A stretch of 45,998 bases of DNA from an uncultured Coriobacteriaceae bacterium (GTDB lineage: Bacteria > Actinomycetota > Coriobacteriia > Coriobacteriales > Eggerthellaceae). A program made the position numbers and the translations under genes. The notes beneath the pieces are model-generated. The model did not search any database. It saw only the letters and a program-made list of their open reading frames with translations, and was not told the DNA's origin. This document shows, piece after piece, positions 14,126 to 22,244 of this stretch. Where the stretch lies: NCBI GenBank assembly GCA_900552585.1, contig USAB01000005.1, positions 1-45,998 on the forward strand, read 5' to 3'. Within the stretch, counting starts at the first letter, position 1, and each line of letters starts with the position of its first letter.

Positions 14126-15085
14126 ATGGGCGGGGTTTGCGTTTCAGATTCCAAAAGGGCGAATGGCAGGTTGCTTCTGCTGGCCCTTGCATTTGTTTCG
14201 GCAGTCATGGTCTGCTGCGGCCTTGCCGGATGTAGCACGAGTAAAACCGTGGAGCAAAGCGACGGTACACAGCTGACTGCGAAAGACTCCGTCAATGACT
14301 ATTCTTGGGATGAGCTGAAAGTCCTTTCGAATGCGATTGCCACGGCACCCAGCAATGACGATGCGCTCCAGATAGCAGAGGACTACCATTTGTGCACCGA
14401 AGAGGGCAACCTCGACGGGACGCAGACGAAGGACATCACGTTGTCGAACGGCAAGACCGTGCAAGCTCAGATCATCGGATTCCGCCATGATCCGAAATCG
14501 GACGGCAGCAGTTTGTCGGGAATAACGTTCCTGCTCTGCAGCCCGCTGACCACCATGTCGGCGAACGCCAGCGGCACCACCGCCGGCGGTTGGGCCCAGT
14601 CCGACGTTCGCGCCTGGTTGTCTAAGATGGGATTGAAGAAGCTTCCGGAAGACCTGCGCAACCAGATAGTGTCCGTGGTGAAGAAGACGAACAACGTCGG
14701 GGCAGGCAGCACGTCGGCATCGAAGACGAAGGATAAGCTGTGGCTGCTTTCCGCAGTGGAGATCACGGGCAAGGTAGAGAAGGGCGTGCTCGATGACGAT
14801 GAGGACGGGTCTCTGGCGAAGCTCTACAACAAAGAGGGCAGTCGCTATCAGCTTTTCCAAGATTGCGGTGTGGACTGCGGGCGCGAGACGAATAAGAAGT
14901 ACGATATCGGCACGCTCAACCAGGTGCTCGTTAAGCAGGACGGCGATAGTCCCTGCATGTGGTGGGAACGCTCCGTCTACGATGGCTCGTCCTCGGATTT
15001 CTACTGCGTCATGACAAGCGGAAGCCCCGTAGGCAACGCAACGGCTTCCTACGAGTACGGCGTGGTTCCCGCATTCTGCATCTAA
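14126..15085 (+). CDS. lipoprotein with DUF6273 domain
   Basis: A 319-residue exported protein. The signal peptide RLLLLALAFVSAVMVCCGLAGC ends in a lipobox (LAGC, Cys36), so lipid anchoring to the membrane is expected. The mature region holds a DUF6273-type beta-rich domain: GGWAQSDVRAWLSKM, LPEDLRNQIVSVVKKTNNVG, KDKLWLLSAVEITG, CMWWERSVYDGSSSDF and the final YEYGVVPAFCI. This domain resembles formylglycine-generating/SUMF-like or C-type-lectin-like folds, and its role is unknown. Several Cys residues could form disulfides outside the cell. The ATG follows GGGGAGA. Confidence 0.78.
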   Translation: MGGVCVSDSKRANGRLLLLALAFVSAVMVCCGLAGCSTSKTVEQSDGTQLTAKDSVNDYSWDELKVLSNAIATAPSNDDALQIAEDYHLCTEEGNLDGTQTKDITLSNGKTVQAQIIGFRHDPKSDGSSLSGITFLLCSPLTTMSANASGTTAGGWAQSDVRAWLSKMGLKKLPEDLRNQIVSVVKKTNNVGAGSTSASKTKDKLWLLSAVEITGKVEKGVLDDDEDGSLAKLYNKEGSRYQLFQDCGVDCGRETNKKYDIGTLNQVLVKQDGDSPCMWWERSVYDGSSSDFYCVMTSGSPVGNATASYEYGVVPAFCI

Positions 15086-15258
15086 CGCAGCGGCACCGCG
15101 CGCAAATGCCTGCGCCACCGTGTCTGCAGCGGGCGAATGCCCTGCAAACACTGTGCGCATAGAGTCTGAGCGCTTGTTTCCTATGGAAATCCGTACGCCC
15201 TGGTCTATGCTTGCGTATACTGCTATCCATGCGACTTTAAATTTCCAGGAGGAGAAGC

Positions 15259-16389
15259 ATGGGTTACGTAAAATGGGATTTCGAAACGCTGGATGGCTTC
15301 TGCCACGATGTGTTCCGTGCATTCGGTTTCGATGAAGATCAGACCGGCATCATCAAGGACGTCTTGCTGACGGCCGACCTGTTCGGCATCGAAAGCCACG
15401 GCATGCAGCGTATGGTGCGCTACCACAAGGGCATCGAGAAGGGCACCATCCATCCGAAGGCGGAACCCGAAGTGGTTTTCGAAACGCCCATCTCCGCTGT
15501 CATCGACGGTCATAACGGCATGGGCCAGCTGATCGGTCACTTCGCCATGCGCAAGGCCATCGAGAAGGCGAAGACCACGGGTATCGGCATCGTGTCCGTT
15601 CGCGAGTCGAACCATTACGGCATTGCCGGCTATTATGCCAAGATGGCTTCCGACGAGGGCCTGATGGGCTTCTCCTGCACGAATTCCGAGGCCATCATGG
15701 TGCCCACGTACGGCAAGAAGGCCATGCTGGGTTCGAACCCCATCGCCGTTGCCATGCCCGCAGATCCGTACCCGTTCCTGTTCGATGCGTCCACGACCGT
15801 CGTAACGCGCGGCAAGCTGGAGATGTACAACAAGGCCGGCAAGCCCATCCCGGAAGCGTGGGCTGTAGACGAGAACGGCGAACCCACCACGGACGCCCCG
15901 CGCGTGCTGGCGAACATCGTTGCGAAGAACGGCGGCGGCATCAATCCGCTGGGCGGTTCGAGCATGGTGACCGGCAGCCACAAGGGCTACGGCTACGGCA
16001 TGCTGTGCGAGCTGTTCAGCAGCGTGCTTTCTCAGGGCGTGAATTCCGATGGTTGCTGCACGTTCCCGGATAAGACGGGCATCTGCCATGGCTTCATGGC
16101 CCTTGACCCCGCCTGCTTCGGCAATCCCGAGGACATCAAGAAGAACTTCTCGGATTACCTGCAGCGCCTGCGCGAAAGCCCGAAGGCCGTGGGTCAGGAG
16201 CGCATCTACACGCATGGCGAGAAGGAAGTCTTCGCCGAGAAGGACCGTCGCGAGAACGGCATCCAGGTGAACGACAACACTATGGTTGAGCTGGCGAACC
16301 TCTGCGGTTACTTGAAGCTGGATTTCGCTGCGTACTTCCCGGGCTACGAGCTGCCGAAGGATTCGAAGTTCTTCGATGGCAACTACTAG
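15259..16389 (+). CDS. Ldh family (malate/L-lactate/ureidoglycolate-type) oxidoreductase
   Basis: A 376-residue member of the Ldh_2 (YlbC/AllD/ComC) NAD(P)-dependent 2-hydroxyacid dehydrogenase family, distinct from the Rossmann-fold LDH/MDH. Markers are FGIESHGMQRMVRY, the VDG/IDGHNGMGQ segment, the catalytic-His motif RESNHYGIAGYYA, TNSEAIMVPTYG, NPIAVAMP and GSHKGYGYGML. The substrate could be malate, lactate, 2,3-diketogulonate or ureidoglycolate; the sequence alone does not decide. GGAGGAG lies 5-11 bases before the ATG, an excellent ribosome site. A strong terminator follows. Confidence 0.85.
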   Translation: MGYVKWDFETLDGFCHDVFRAFGFDEDQTGIIKDVLLTADLFGIESHGMQRMVRYHKGIEKGTIHPKAEPEVVFETPISAVIDGHNGMGQLIGHFAMRKAIEKAKTTGIGIVSVRESNHYGIAGYYAKMASDEGLMGFSCTNSEAIMVPTYGKKAMLGSNPIAVAMPADPYPFLFDASTTVVTRGKLEMYNKAGKPIPEAWAVDENGEPTTDAPRVLANIVAKNGGGINPLGGSSMVTGSHKGYGYGMLCELFSSVLSQGVNSDGCCTFPDKTGICHGFMALDPACFGNPEDIKKNFSDYLQRLRESPKAVGQERIYTHGEKEVFAEKDRRENGIQVNDNTMVELANLCGYLKLDFAAYFPGYELPKDSKFFDGNY

Positions 16390-16425
16390 GAACGCAGCGC
16401 CATTGCGCTATGAGCTCCTCGCTTG

Positions 16426-16457
16426 ACGGCCGCCCCGTTTCGAAGGGGCGGCCGTTT
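16426..16457 (+). terminator. terminator after the Ldh-family gene
   Basis: ACGGCCGCCCC (16426-16436) pairs perfectly with GGGGCGGCCGT (16445-16455) around an 8-base loop, followed by TTCGTGTTT. Confidence 0.75.
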
Positions 16458-16588
16458 CGTGTTTCCAGCGGCTTTTCTCACGGGGGTTTCCGGCGGCATG
16501 TGGCGTTGACTGATGCTTGGTCAACCAAACGGCACGCGGAACGCCCATCCTGTACAATTCACCTAAAGCAATTGTTAGAGGGGGTTCC

Positions 16589-17554
16589 ATGAGGGCGGAA
16601 CTGAGAGCGCGTCACGTGTTCGGACTGTGCGCCGCAGCGATGCTGTTGGCACTTGCGGGCAGCCTGTTCGCTGCTGTCCCGGCACAGGCGAAGGTCACCA
16701 GTGTCATGGTGGGCAACAACCAGAACCTGGTGAAGGGCGGGACGGCCGGCGTCGCATCCGGGACGGTCTCCTGGAATGCGAAAACGAATACGCTCACGTT
16801 GAAGAACGCGAAGCTTTCCTCTTTGGCCGGCACCAGCCTGTCTTCGCTGTCTGCCGGGGCAGGGGCATCCGGTTCCGCAGCAGGCATGACACCTCAGCAG
16901 ATGGCCGCTCTTGCGAATGCCGGCATCGACAACGCAACGCTGAAGCGGGCTTCTAGCAGCGTGCTGCCGAAGAAACTGACGTTGGCGTACGTGTATATCA
17001 AGGCAGGCAAGAACGATACGGTGAACGTGCGCCTGCAGGGCAGCAACAGTATCCAGGTGCTGCTGGGCGACGCCGTGTTCGCAAATTGTAACCTGACCAT
17101 GAAGGGCTCCGGATCCCTGCGGTTGAATAACGTCGGCGGCAGGAACCCGCTTGTTTGTGGCGTTTGGGCTAACGGCACATTGAAGATTGCCGGGGGCACG
17201 TATCGCGTCAGCATGTACGGCAATGCTTTTACGGGCAAGAGCATACGCATCACCGGCGGCAAGCTTGCAACAGTGACGTCGCATCAGAATGCGCTTTCCA
17301 GCAGTACGAGCATCAGCAACAAGGCTTCACGTCTGGGTACCATCAAAGGCGTTATGTCGAAAGGGGCAACGTTCAAGAAGAACGGTTCCACGTACCGCGT
17401 AACCAGGGGCGGAAGCGCCCCGACGGCGAAGCTGATGAAGGCTAACCCGAAGTTGAAGCGCGTGAAGCTGGGCACGGTGCGCTATGGTGCGAAGTACAAG
17501 GTTACAAAAGCCGCGAAAGGCGCGTTGTGTAAAGGGCAGGTGATGGTGCGATGA
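16589..17554 (+). CDS. secreted beta-helix-like surface protein
   Basis: A 321-residue exported protein. The N-terminal signal peptide ends VPAQA (cleavage after ~34). The middle resembles carbohydrate-binding right-handed beta-helix domains (Cthe_2159 type): GTVSWNAKTNTLTLKNAKL, NDTVNVRLQGSNSIQVLL, NLTMKGSGSLRLNN, GTLKIAGGTYRVSM and IRITGGKLATVT. The C-terminal ~60 residues carry a basic YxVT-type repeat (GATFKKNGSTYRVTRGG and GAKYKVTKAAKGA), common at the ends of Coriobacteriia surface proteins. The ATG at 16589 is chosen, although the frame extends to 16517, because AGAGGGGG precedes it and the signal peptide begins here. Its stop overlaps the next start as ATGA. Confidence 0.72.
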   Translation: MRAELRARHVFGLCAAAMLLALAGSLFAAVPAQAKVTSVMVGNNQNLVKGGTAGVASGTVSWNAKTNTLTLKNAKLSSLAGTSLSSLSAGAGASGSAAGMTPQQMAALANAGIDNATLKRASSSVLPKKLTLAYVYIKAGKNDTVNVRLQGSNSIQVLLGDAVFANCNLTMKGSGSLRLNNVGGRNPLVCGVWANGTLKIAGGTYRVSMYGNAFTGKSIRITGGKLATVTSHQNALSSSTSISNKASRLGTIKGVMSKGATFKKNGSTYRVTRGGSAPTAKLMKANPKLKRVKLGTVRYGAKYKVTKAAKGALCKGQVMVR

Positions 17555-17787
17555 TCAGATTCCTGGTACTGCTTGTTATCATCGCTTTGGTAGTTATTGC
17601 GTTCCGGATGGGGCGGCAAAGCGAACGCGGCCGTTTGATAGACCTGGAACCGGATGAATCCCAATCTGGCAAGTGGTCTTCGAAAACCGTAAAGGACTCC
17701 GGCAAGGACCGGGCGGAGGCCAGCGTGCGGGCTGATGACGATGTCATCGATGTTTCTCCCGACGACGTGGAGGTAGTGGACAAGTAG
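17551..17787 (+). CDS. small single-pass membrane protein
   Basis: 78 residues: a transmembrane segment at 4-19 (FLVLLVIIALVVIAFR) followed by an acidic, probably disordered tail (DDDVIDVSPDDVEVVDK). No family recognised. It overlaps the preceding secreted-protein gene by 4 bases (ATGA), so the two are translationally coupled and may work together, for example by tethering or in export. A strong hairpin follows. Confidence 0.65.
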   Translation: MIRFLVLLVIIALVVIAFRMGRQSERGRLIDLEPDESQSGKWSSKTVKDSGKDRAEASVRADDDVIDVSPDDVEVVDK

Positions 17788-17806
17788 GCGATATCCCAGA
17801 GCGAAG

Positions 17807-17846
17807 GCAGCGCCCGATGAGCATATCATCGGGCGCTGCTCGTTTC
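17807..17846. terminator. bidirectional terminator between convergent genes
   Basis: GCAGCGCCCGATGA (17807-17820) and TCATCGGGCGCTGC (17826-17839) form a perfect 14-bp stem with a 5-base loop. It lies between the plus-strand gene ending at 17787 and the minus-strand gene ending at 17883. Confidence 0.7.
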
Positions 17847-17882
17847 AGGCTGATGCCGCTGCCGGTAAGGCGGAAGAGGGGA

Positions 17883-19127
17883 TTACTGCTGCTCCGGAGG
17901 CAGCGCTGTTGCATGCTGCTGCGGTTCGTCGTTCAAATGCGTGCGCCATATCCAGAACAGCTGGACCAGGTAGCCCAACAGGTAGATATCGCAGCATGCG
18001 CCCAGGATCATGCCCAGCACGGGCACTTTCAGCAACAGGGCGAATATCAGCACCATGATGAGCGAAGAAAGCCACTTGTTCATCTTCGGGAACGCCAGGC
18101 GCCCTAGGGAGATGGCAGTGAACGTGCCGGAGAGCGTTGCCACGATCAAGGTGCCCAGGGCCACGATGGCGCCTACGCGCCATCCCGCAATCGTTATGAG
18201 GCACAGCAGTGCAACGGGAGGTATGGCGATAAATGCCACCAGCCCGGATACCAGCATCGGTGCGGTCCGCTGCTTTACCATATTCAGCGAGCCGATGAAC
18301 GGGCGGTCGGAGCACGCGCCCAGCATGGCCGCCATCAGCACGAGCATGCCCAAAACGCCTACGAGGATGCCGAGCGCCCCCAGTGCGCCGCCTGCGGCCA
18401 GCGGGTTGGACAGAACCTCTCCGATCCCAGAGGAGTTGTCGGACTTCGTGAACTCGTAATTGTTGATAGAAGAGTTGGCGGGCAACGACGGCTCGGTTTC
18501 GGACGTCACGTAAAGCGTGCCCTTCACCACAGTGCCCTGTTCGATGTTGACGTTGCTGGCATCCACGTGCACATCGCCCGTGTACGTGCCGGAGAGATTG
18601 GCCGTATCGGCGTCGACATTCGCGCTTTCCGCATGCTCAGCGGATAGGGACACCGTCTGACCGGCGGCATTCACGGTCGATGCCGTATCCAGATTCAGCG
18701 TGATGGTCTGACCGGCGGCAAATACGTTGCTGTCGGCCGACGTGCCGGTGATGGTAATGGTCTGGCCGGCCGCGCCGATGTCCCCGGAGAACTGCGAGTT
18801 CTCGACGGTCAGGTCCTGTCCCGCCACGAACGCATTCGCTCCCTTGGATTTCCGGATGGTCAAAGACTGTGCGGACAGCAAGAAGTTTCCGTCGATGTTT
18901 TGGGAAACGTTGACCTGCGCATTTCCGCCAACGATGTCCTTGCCCATCTGCGCGTAGCCCTGGTCATCGGAGCCGGAGGCGGCCTGTTGCTGGATTTCCT
19001 TATCGATATGGTCGTCTCCGTCGTTGTCCCATGCCGAGGCGAATGCCGAGACGGGGAGCGCGAGCGCCAGCATACAGGCAAAGAGGAGCGCGGCAGAGCA
19101 CCTCATGCGATGCCGTGATGTCCTCAT
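17883..19127 (-). CDS. exported bactofilin-like beta-solenoid membrane protein
   Basis: 414 residues. Positions 1-31 are a signal peptide (LLFACMLALALPVSAFASA). Residues ~60-210 are a series of ~20-residue rungs with repeated GQ-[TD]-[ILV]-[TS] turns (AGQDLTVENS, AGQTITITGT, AGQTITLNLD, AGQTVSLSAE), typical of the bactofilin/polymer-forming beta-solenoid. The last ~170 residues hold 4-5 transmembrane segments and a short acidic cytoplasmic tail. Classical bactofilins are cytosolic scaffolds; here the solenoid would lie outside the membrane. The start is one base after the SDR stop (TGA-c-ATG), so the two form an operon. The function is unknown; a cell-envelope scaffold is inferred. Confidence 0.7.
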   Translation of the reverse strand: MRTSRHRMRCSAALLFACMLALALPVSAFASAWDNDGDDHIDKEIQQQAASGSDDQGYAQMGKDIVGGNAQVNVSQNIDGNFLLSAQSLTIRKSKGANAFVAGQDLTVENSQFSGDIGAAGQTITITGTSADSNVFAAGQTITLNLDTASTVNAAGQTVSLSAEHAESANVDADTANLSGTYTGDVHVDASNVNIEQGTVVKGTLYVTSETEPSLPANSSINNYEFTKSDNSSGIGEVLSNPLAAGGALGALGILVGVLGMLVLMAAMLGACSDRPFIGSLNMVKQRTAPMLVSGLVAFIAIPPVALLCLITIAGWRVGAIVALGTLIVATLSGTFTAISLGRLAFPKMNKWLSSLIMVLIFALLLKVPVLGMILGACCDIYLLGYLVQLFWIWRTHLNDEPQQHATALPPEQQ

Positions 19128-19128
19128 G

Positions 19129-19989
19129 TCAGTTCTCCTTTCTCGGCGTGCGCGGGAACGACGTAGCGACGGCGCGATCGTAGTACGGTTTCACCATCTC
19201 CATCATGGTCTCGCATTTCTCGAACAGCTTCTTCATGGCGTCTTTTCCGACAGGCAACCAGGTGGGAAGCGGTTCCGTGCTGGTGGTCACGTCGTAGACG
19301 AACGCAGCGACTTTCTCGGGGTCGCCGTATTGGCGGCCATCATGCGAAAGGCAGTATTCCATGGCGCCGCGTGCGGGCGTGCCGTCGTAGGCGGGCAGTA
19401 GGTGCTCCGGCACCTTCAGGGAGTTGCTGCCGAAGAAGTTCGTGCGGATCATGCCGGGGCACACGGCCATGGTCTCGATGCCGAACGGCTTCAGCTCCTG
19501 CGCCAGCACCTCCGTCAAACCCACCAGTGCGAACTTCGTCGAGTCGTAGAGCGCTCCGCCGGGGTCAGTGGCGTATCCGGCCATGGAGGCGATGGTCACA
19601 ATGCGCCCGGACTGCTGTTCGCGCAGGTGGGGCAATACGGCGCGGATCACGTTCATGGTGCCGAATACGTTCGTGTCGTAGATGGCGCGCGTTTCCGCAT
19701 CCGTCGTTTCTTCCAGAGCGCCGAAGATGCCGTAACCGGCATTGTTCAGGAGCACGTCGATGCGCCCAAACGTTTCAATGACTTTGTCAACGGCTGCGGC
19801 AATGGAATCCTGGTTTGTGACATCGAGCTCAACGGGCAGCAGGTGATCAGATTCTCCGAGCGCTTCCGTTATGGCTTCGGGACGGCGGGCACTTGCTGCT
19901 ACGCAGTCGCCTTCTTCAAGCGCCTTCTTCGCGAAGCAGGCGCCCATGCCGCGGCTGGCACCCGTGATGAGCCAAACTCGTTCATCCAT
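19129..19989 (-). CDS. short-chain dehydrogenase/reductase
   Basis: A 286-residue classical SDR. It has the nucleotide motif TGASRGMG (residues 9-16), NNAGYG (82-87), and catalytic Ser135 with Tyr148-x-x-x-Lys152 (YDSTK), then PG in the CPGMIRTNF loop. Arg13 and Arg36-37 after strand 2 (ASARRPEA) favour NADPH. The substrate is unknown; the C-terminal half resembles the broad sterol/retinol/ketoreductase-like group. The start at 19989 (MDERVW) is chosen because GGGAGGGG precedes it; the frame extends 10 codons further. It is the first gene of a two-gene operon with the bactofilin-like protein. Confidence 0.85.
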   Translation of the reverse strand: MDERVWLITGASRGMGACFAKKALEEGDCVAASARRPEAITEALGESDHLLPVELDVTNQDSIAAAVDKVIETFGRIDVLLNNAGYGIFGALEETTDAETRAIYDTNVFGTMNVIRAVLPHLREQQSGRIVTIASMAGYATDPGGALYDSTKFALVGLTEVLAQELKPFGIETMAVCPGMIRTNFFGSNSLKVPEHLLPAYDGTPARGAMEYCLSHDGRQYGDPEKVAAFVYDVTTSTEPLPTWLPVGKDAMKKLFEKCETMMEMVKPYYDRAVATSFPRTPRKEN

Positions 19990-20097
19990 TGCAATCCCCT
20001 CCCGGTGGTTGATGTTCATTCATTCCATAATACGCGAACGGCGGCGTCGGCGGCAGTGACGGGCGGGCATGCCGACCATCTGCTGCATGCACATAAG

Positions 20098-20137
20098 ATA
20101 ACGGTCGGCCGACCCTTCGAGATCGGCCGACCGTTTG
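20098..20137 (-). terminator. terminator after the 20183-20965 gene
   Basis: ACGGTCGGCCGA (20101-20112) and TCGGCCGACCGT (20123-20134) form a perfect 12-bp stem with a 10-base loop. On the minus strand it follows the gene ending at 20183 by ~50 bases and is followed by TATCTTAT, a weak T-rich tail. Confidence 0.6.
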
Positions 20138-20182
20138 GATGGTCAGCGATGTAAATGCGGGAAGAAATGCGCGGTGCGCAGC

Positions 20183-20965
20183 TTACGAAGACGTCAGGTG
20201 GATGCCGACGTATTGGGCAGAGCCCGGGATGCCGCTGACGTTGTAGACGTTCGAGATATCGCACGCGGAGATGGTCCATTTATAGGTGGTGCCCTGGTAT
20301 GTGGTGGTGCCGGAAACGGATGTGTTGCCGGCGCTGTCCGTTGTCTGCTTCGCGTTCTTCTTGATGGTGTAGCCCTGCGAGTTCGCGGCATCCTTCAACG
20401 CCGCCGTCGCGGTGGTGGCGCTCATGTCGCAATAGCGGACGCGCAGGTCAACGCCGTTATCGAAGTTGCCGGTCAGGCGCCAGCTGCCACAAATATAGCG
20501 TGCGGCCGTTGTTGCGTCTGCGCTGTTGATGCCGTCGCTCAAAATGCCCTTCACATCCGCCGTCTTCATGCCGTCCGGAATGTAGACAAGCTCCAGTTCG
20601 TCATCAGAGTTCTTCGAATTGTCGTAGCAATCGACATTCGCGTTGTCCAAGCGCGTCTTGATGCCGTCCGCATCGTTGATCGTGTAATCCGCCAACTTCG
20701 GAAGGTTCAGATCGCGCGTTTCCGAAATGATTTGCTCCACCTCTTGCGAGGTATCGTTGCTGCTGGAATGCGTGCTTCCCAGGACGCTGTTGATGATCAA
20801 GCCGCCGATGAGCGCGGCGATGGCTACGAATACCAGCACGAGCATGCGCTGGTTCCGCGGCATGTCGATGGGCTTCGCCAGCGATCCCGGATCAAGATAG
20901 CGGATGGGCTGATCTTCCTCCGCTTTCACGTGTTGAGATGTGTTCCCAGTCTGTTTGTCCGGCAT
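20183..20965 (-). CDS. membrane-anchored protein of unknown function
   Basis: 260 residues. A polar cytoplasmic N-terminus (1-40) is followed by one transmembrane helix (41-60, LVLVFVAIAALIGGLIINSV) and a Ser/Thr/Asp-rich extracellular domain. That domain has four Cys (VDCYDNS, RYICGSW, RYCDMS, SACDIS) that could form two disulfides. No family recognised. The ATG at 20965 follows GCAGGAGAC. A perfect TATAAT lies ~30 bases upstream and a terminator follows, so it is a single-gene unit. Confidence 0.62.
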   Translation of the reverse strand: MPDKQTGNTSQHVKAEEDQPIRYLDPGSLAKPIDMPRNQRMLVLVFVAIAALIGGLIINSVLGSTHSSSNDTSQEVEQIISETRDLNLPKLADYTINDADGIKTRLDNANVDCYDNSKNSDDELELVYIPDGMKTADVKGILSDGINSADATTAARYICGSWRLTGNFDNGVDLRVRYCDMSATTATAALKDAANSQGYTIKKNAKQTTDSAGNTSVSGTTTYQGTTYKWTISACDISNVYNVSGIPGSAQYVGIHLTSS

Positions 20966-20994
20966 GTGGTCTCCTGCTTCCGCTGTTTGCGGGT

Positions 20995-21000
20995 ATTATA
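20995..21000 (-). promoter_or_regulatory. -10 element of the 20965 gene inside a near-palindrome
   Basis: On the minus strand TATAAT is a perfect -10. It lies within GGGTATTATACCC (20991-21003), a palindrome apart from the central base. No convincing -35 is seen, so an activator, or a repressor over the palindrome, is possible. Confidence 0.45.
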
Positions 21001-21129
21001 CCCAACATTGAAAACACGGGCATTGCCCGCACCCAACGCGGAGACGACCCATAGGTGCTGCGGCGGTACATCGGCATCACGAATGCCCGCGCTTTGTGAA
21101 GACGACGAGATGATAAAGGGGTGCGTTCG

Positions 21130-22095
21130 TTGGATTTCTCAATCTTCCTGACGCCTGAAGCGTGGATCAGCCTGATTACGCTTATATTCCTGGAGTTTGT
21201 GCTTGGCATCGACAATATCGTGTTCATTGCCATCACCACGGACCGCCTTCCGGCAAAGCAACAGTCGCTCGGCCGTAAATTGGGCTTGGCCGGCGCTATG
21301 GCCATGCGCATACTGTTCCTGTGCTTCGCCAGCTGGCTCGTGTCCATGACACAGCCTCTGTTTACCATCGATGCCATACAGATAGAGGGCCGGCCGTTCG
21401 GCATGTCCATTCGAGACGTGGTCATGTTCGCCGGTGGCATCTACCTGGTGTACAAGGGCATCTCCGAACTCGTGGGCATGATGTCGCTTGAAGAGGAGAA
21501 GGCGAAGGCCGCGGGTGTGGAGGACCGACATACGCGCATGATCGGGCTGCCGCAGGCCGTGCTCACCATCATGATCATGGATATCGTGTTCTCCATCGAC
21601 TCCGTCATCACGGCCGTCGGCATGGCGAATCACCTGCTGGTCATGATTCTGGCCGTTATGATTGCCGTCATTGCCATGATGGTGTTCATCGACTGGATCT
21701 CCGACTTCATCAACAAGCATGCGGAATTCAAGATCCTGGCACTCATCTTCATCACGGCCATCGGTGTGCTGCTGACGCTTGACGGCCTGCATATCGGCTC
21801 CGGTATCGAGCTGCTGGATATGTCGCTTGAGAAGCTGATGGTCTACTTCGCCATGATATTCGCCATCGTGATCGAGATCGTGCAGATGCGCTACAACGCG
21901 AAGTACCAGTCCTGGGTCAACGAAGTGCACCAGCAGCAGTTGGAAGAAGCTGCCGAAAAGGTTGCAAGCGGCGAGCCCATGCCCACGCCAGAGCAGCGCC
22001 AGCAGGAGCTCACGCGCGAGGTGCTGCGCGAGATGGGCCGGTCCGGAGGCGATGCGCCGTCGTCGGGCGGCGAAGGCGGCGGACAGAAACGCTAG
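21130..22095 (+). CDS. TerC-family membrane protein
   Basis: A 321-residue TerC-like protein with 7-8 transmembrane segments. The family motifs LEFVLGIDNIVFIAI (with an in-membrane Asp) and MDIVFSIDSVITAVG are both present, and a hydrophilic C-terminal tail of ~60 residues ends in Gly/Ser/Lys. TerC proteins are linked to tellurite resistance and, in other bacteria, to manganese efflux/metalation of exported proteins. TTG at 21130 is preferred over GTG at 21121 because AAAGGGG (21114-21120) is then at proper distance. A terminator follows at 22118. Confidence 0.88.
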   Translation: MDFSIFLTPEAWISLITLIFLEFVLGIDNIVFIAITTDRLPAKQQSLGRKLGLAGAMAMRILFLCFASWLVSMTQPLFTIDAIQIEGRPFGMSIRDVVMFAGGIYLVYKGISELVGMMSLEEEKAKAAGVEDRHTRMIGLPQAVLTIMIMDIVFSIDSVITAVGMANHLLVMILAVMIAVIAMMVFIDWISDFINKHAEFKILALIFITAIGVLLTLDGLHIGSGIELLDMSLEKLMVYFAMIFAIVIEIVQMRYNAKYQSWVNEVHQQQLEEAAEKVASGEPMPTPEQRQQELTREVLREMGRSGGDAPSSGGEGGGQKR

Positions 22096-22117
22096 CCCGG
22101 TATCCGCATTACGTGAA

Positions 22118-22158
22118 AAAGCCCGCGTGCATCGCCGAAGCGACACGCGGGCTTTCGT
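22118..22158 (+). terminator. terminator after terC
   Basis: AAAGCCCGCGTG (22118-22129) and CACGCGGGCTTT (22144-22155) form a perfect 12-bp stem, followed by CGTTGTG. The A-rich 5' arm and T-rich 3' arm could serve both strands. Confidence 0.75.
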
Positions 22159-22244
22159 TGTGTTCGGGGTATGAAGCCCAGGAGCGGCGTGTGCGCCTGA
22201 ACGACGCGCACCTTCATTGCGGAACCTGATGCGCGGCCGCGGGC

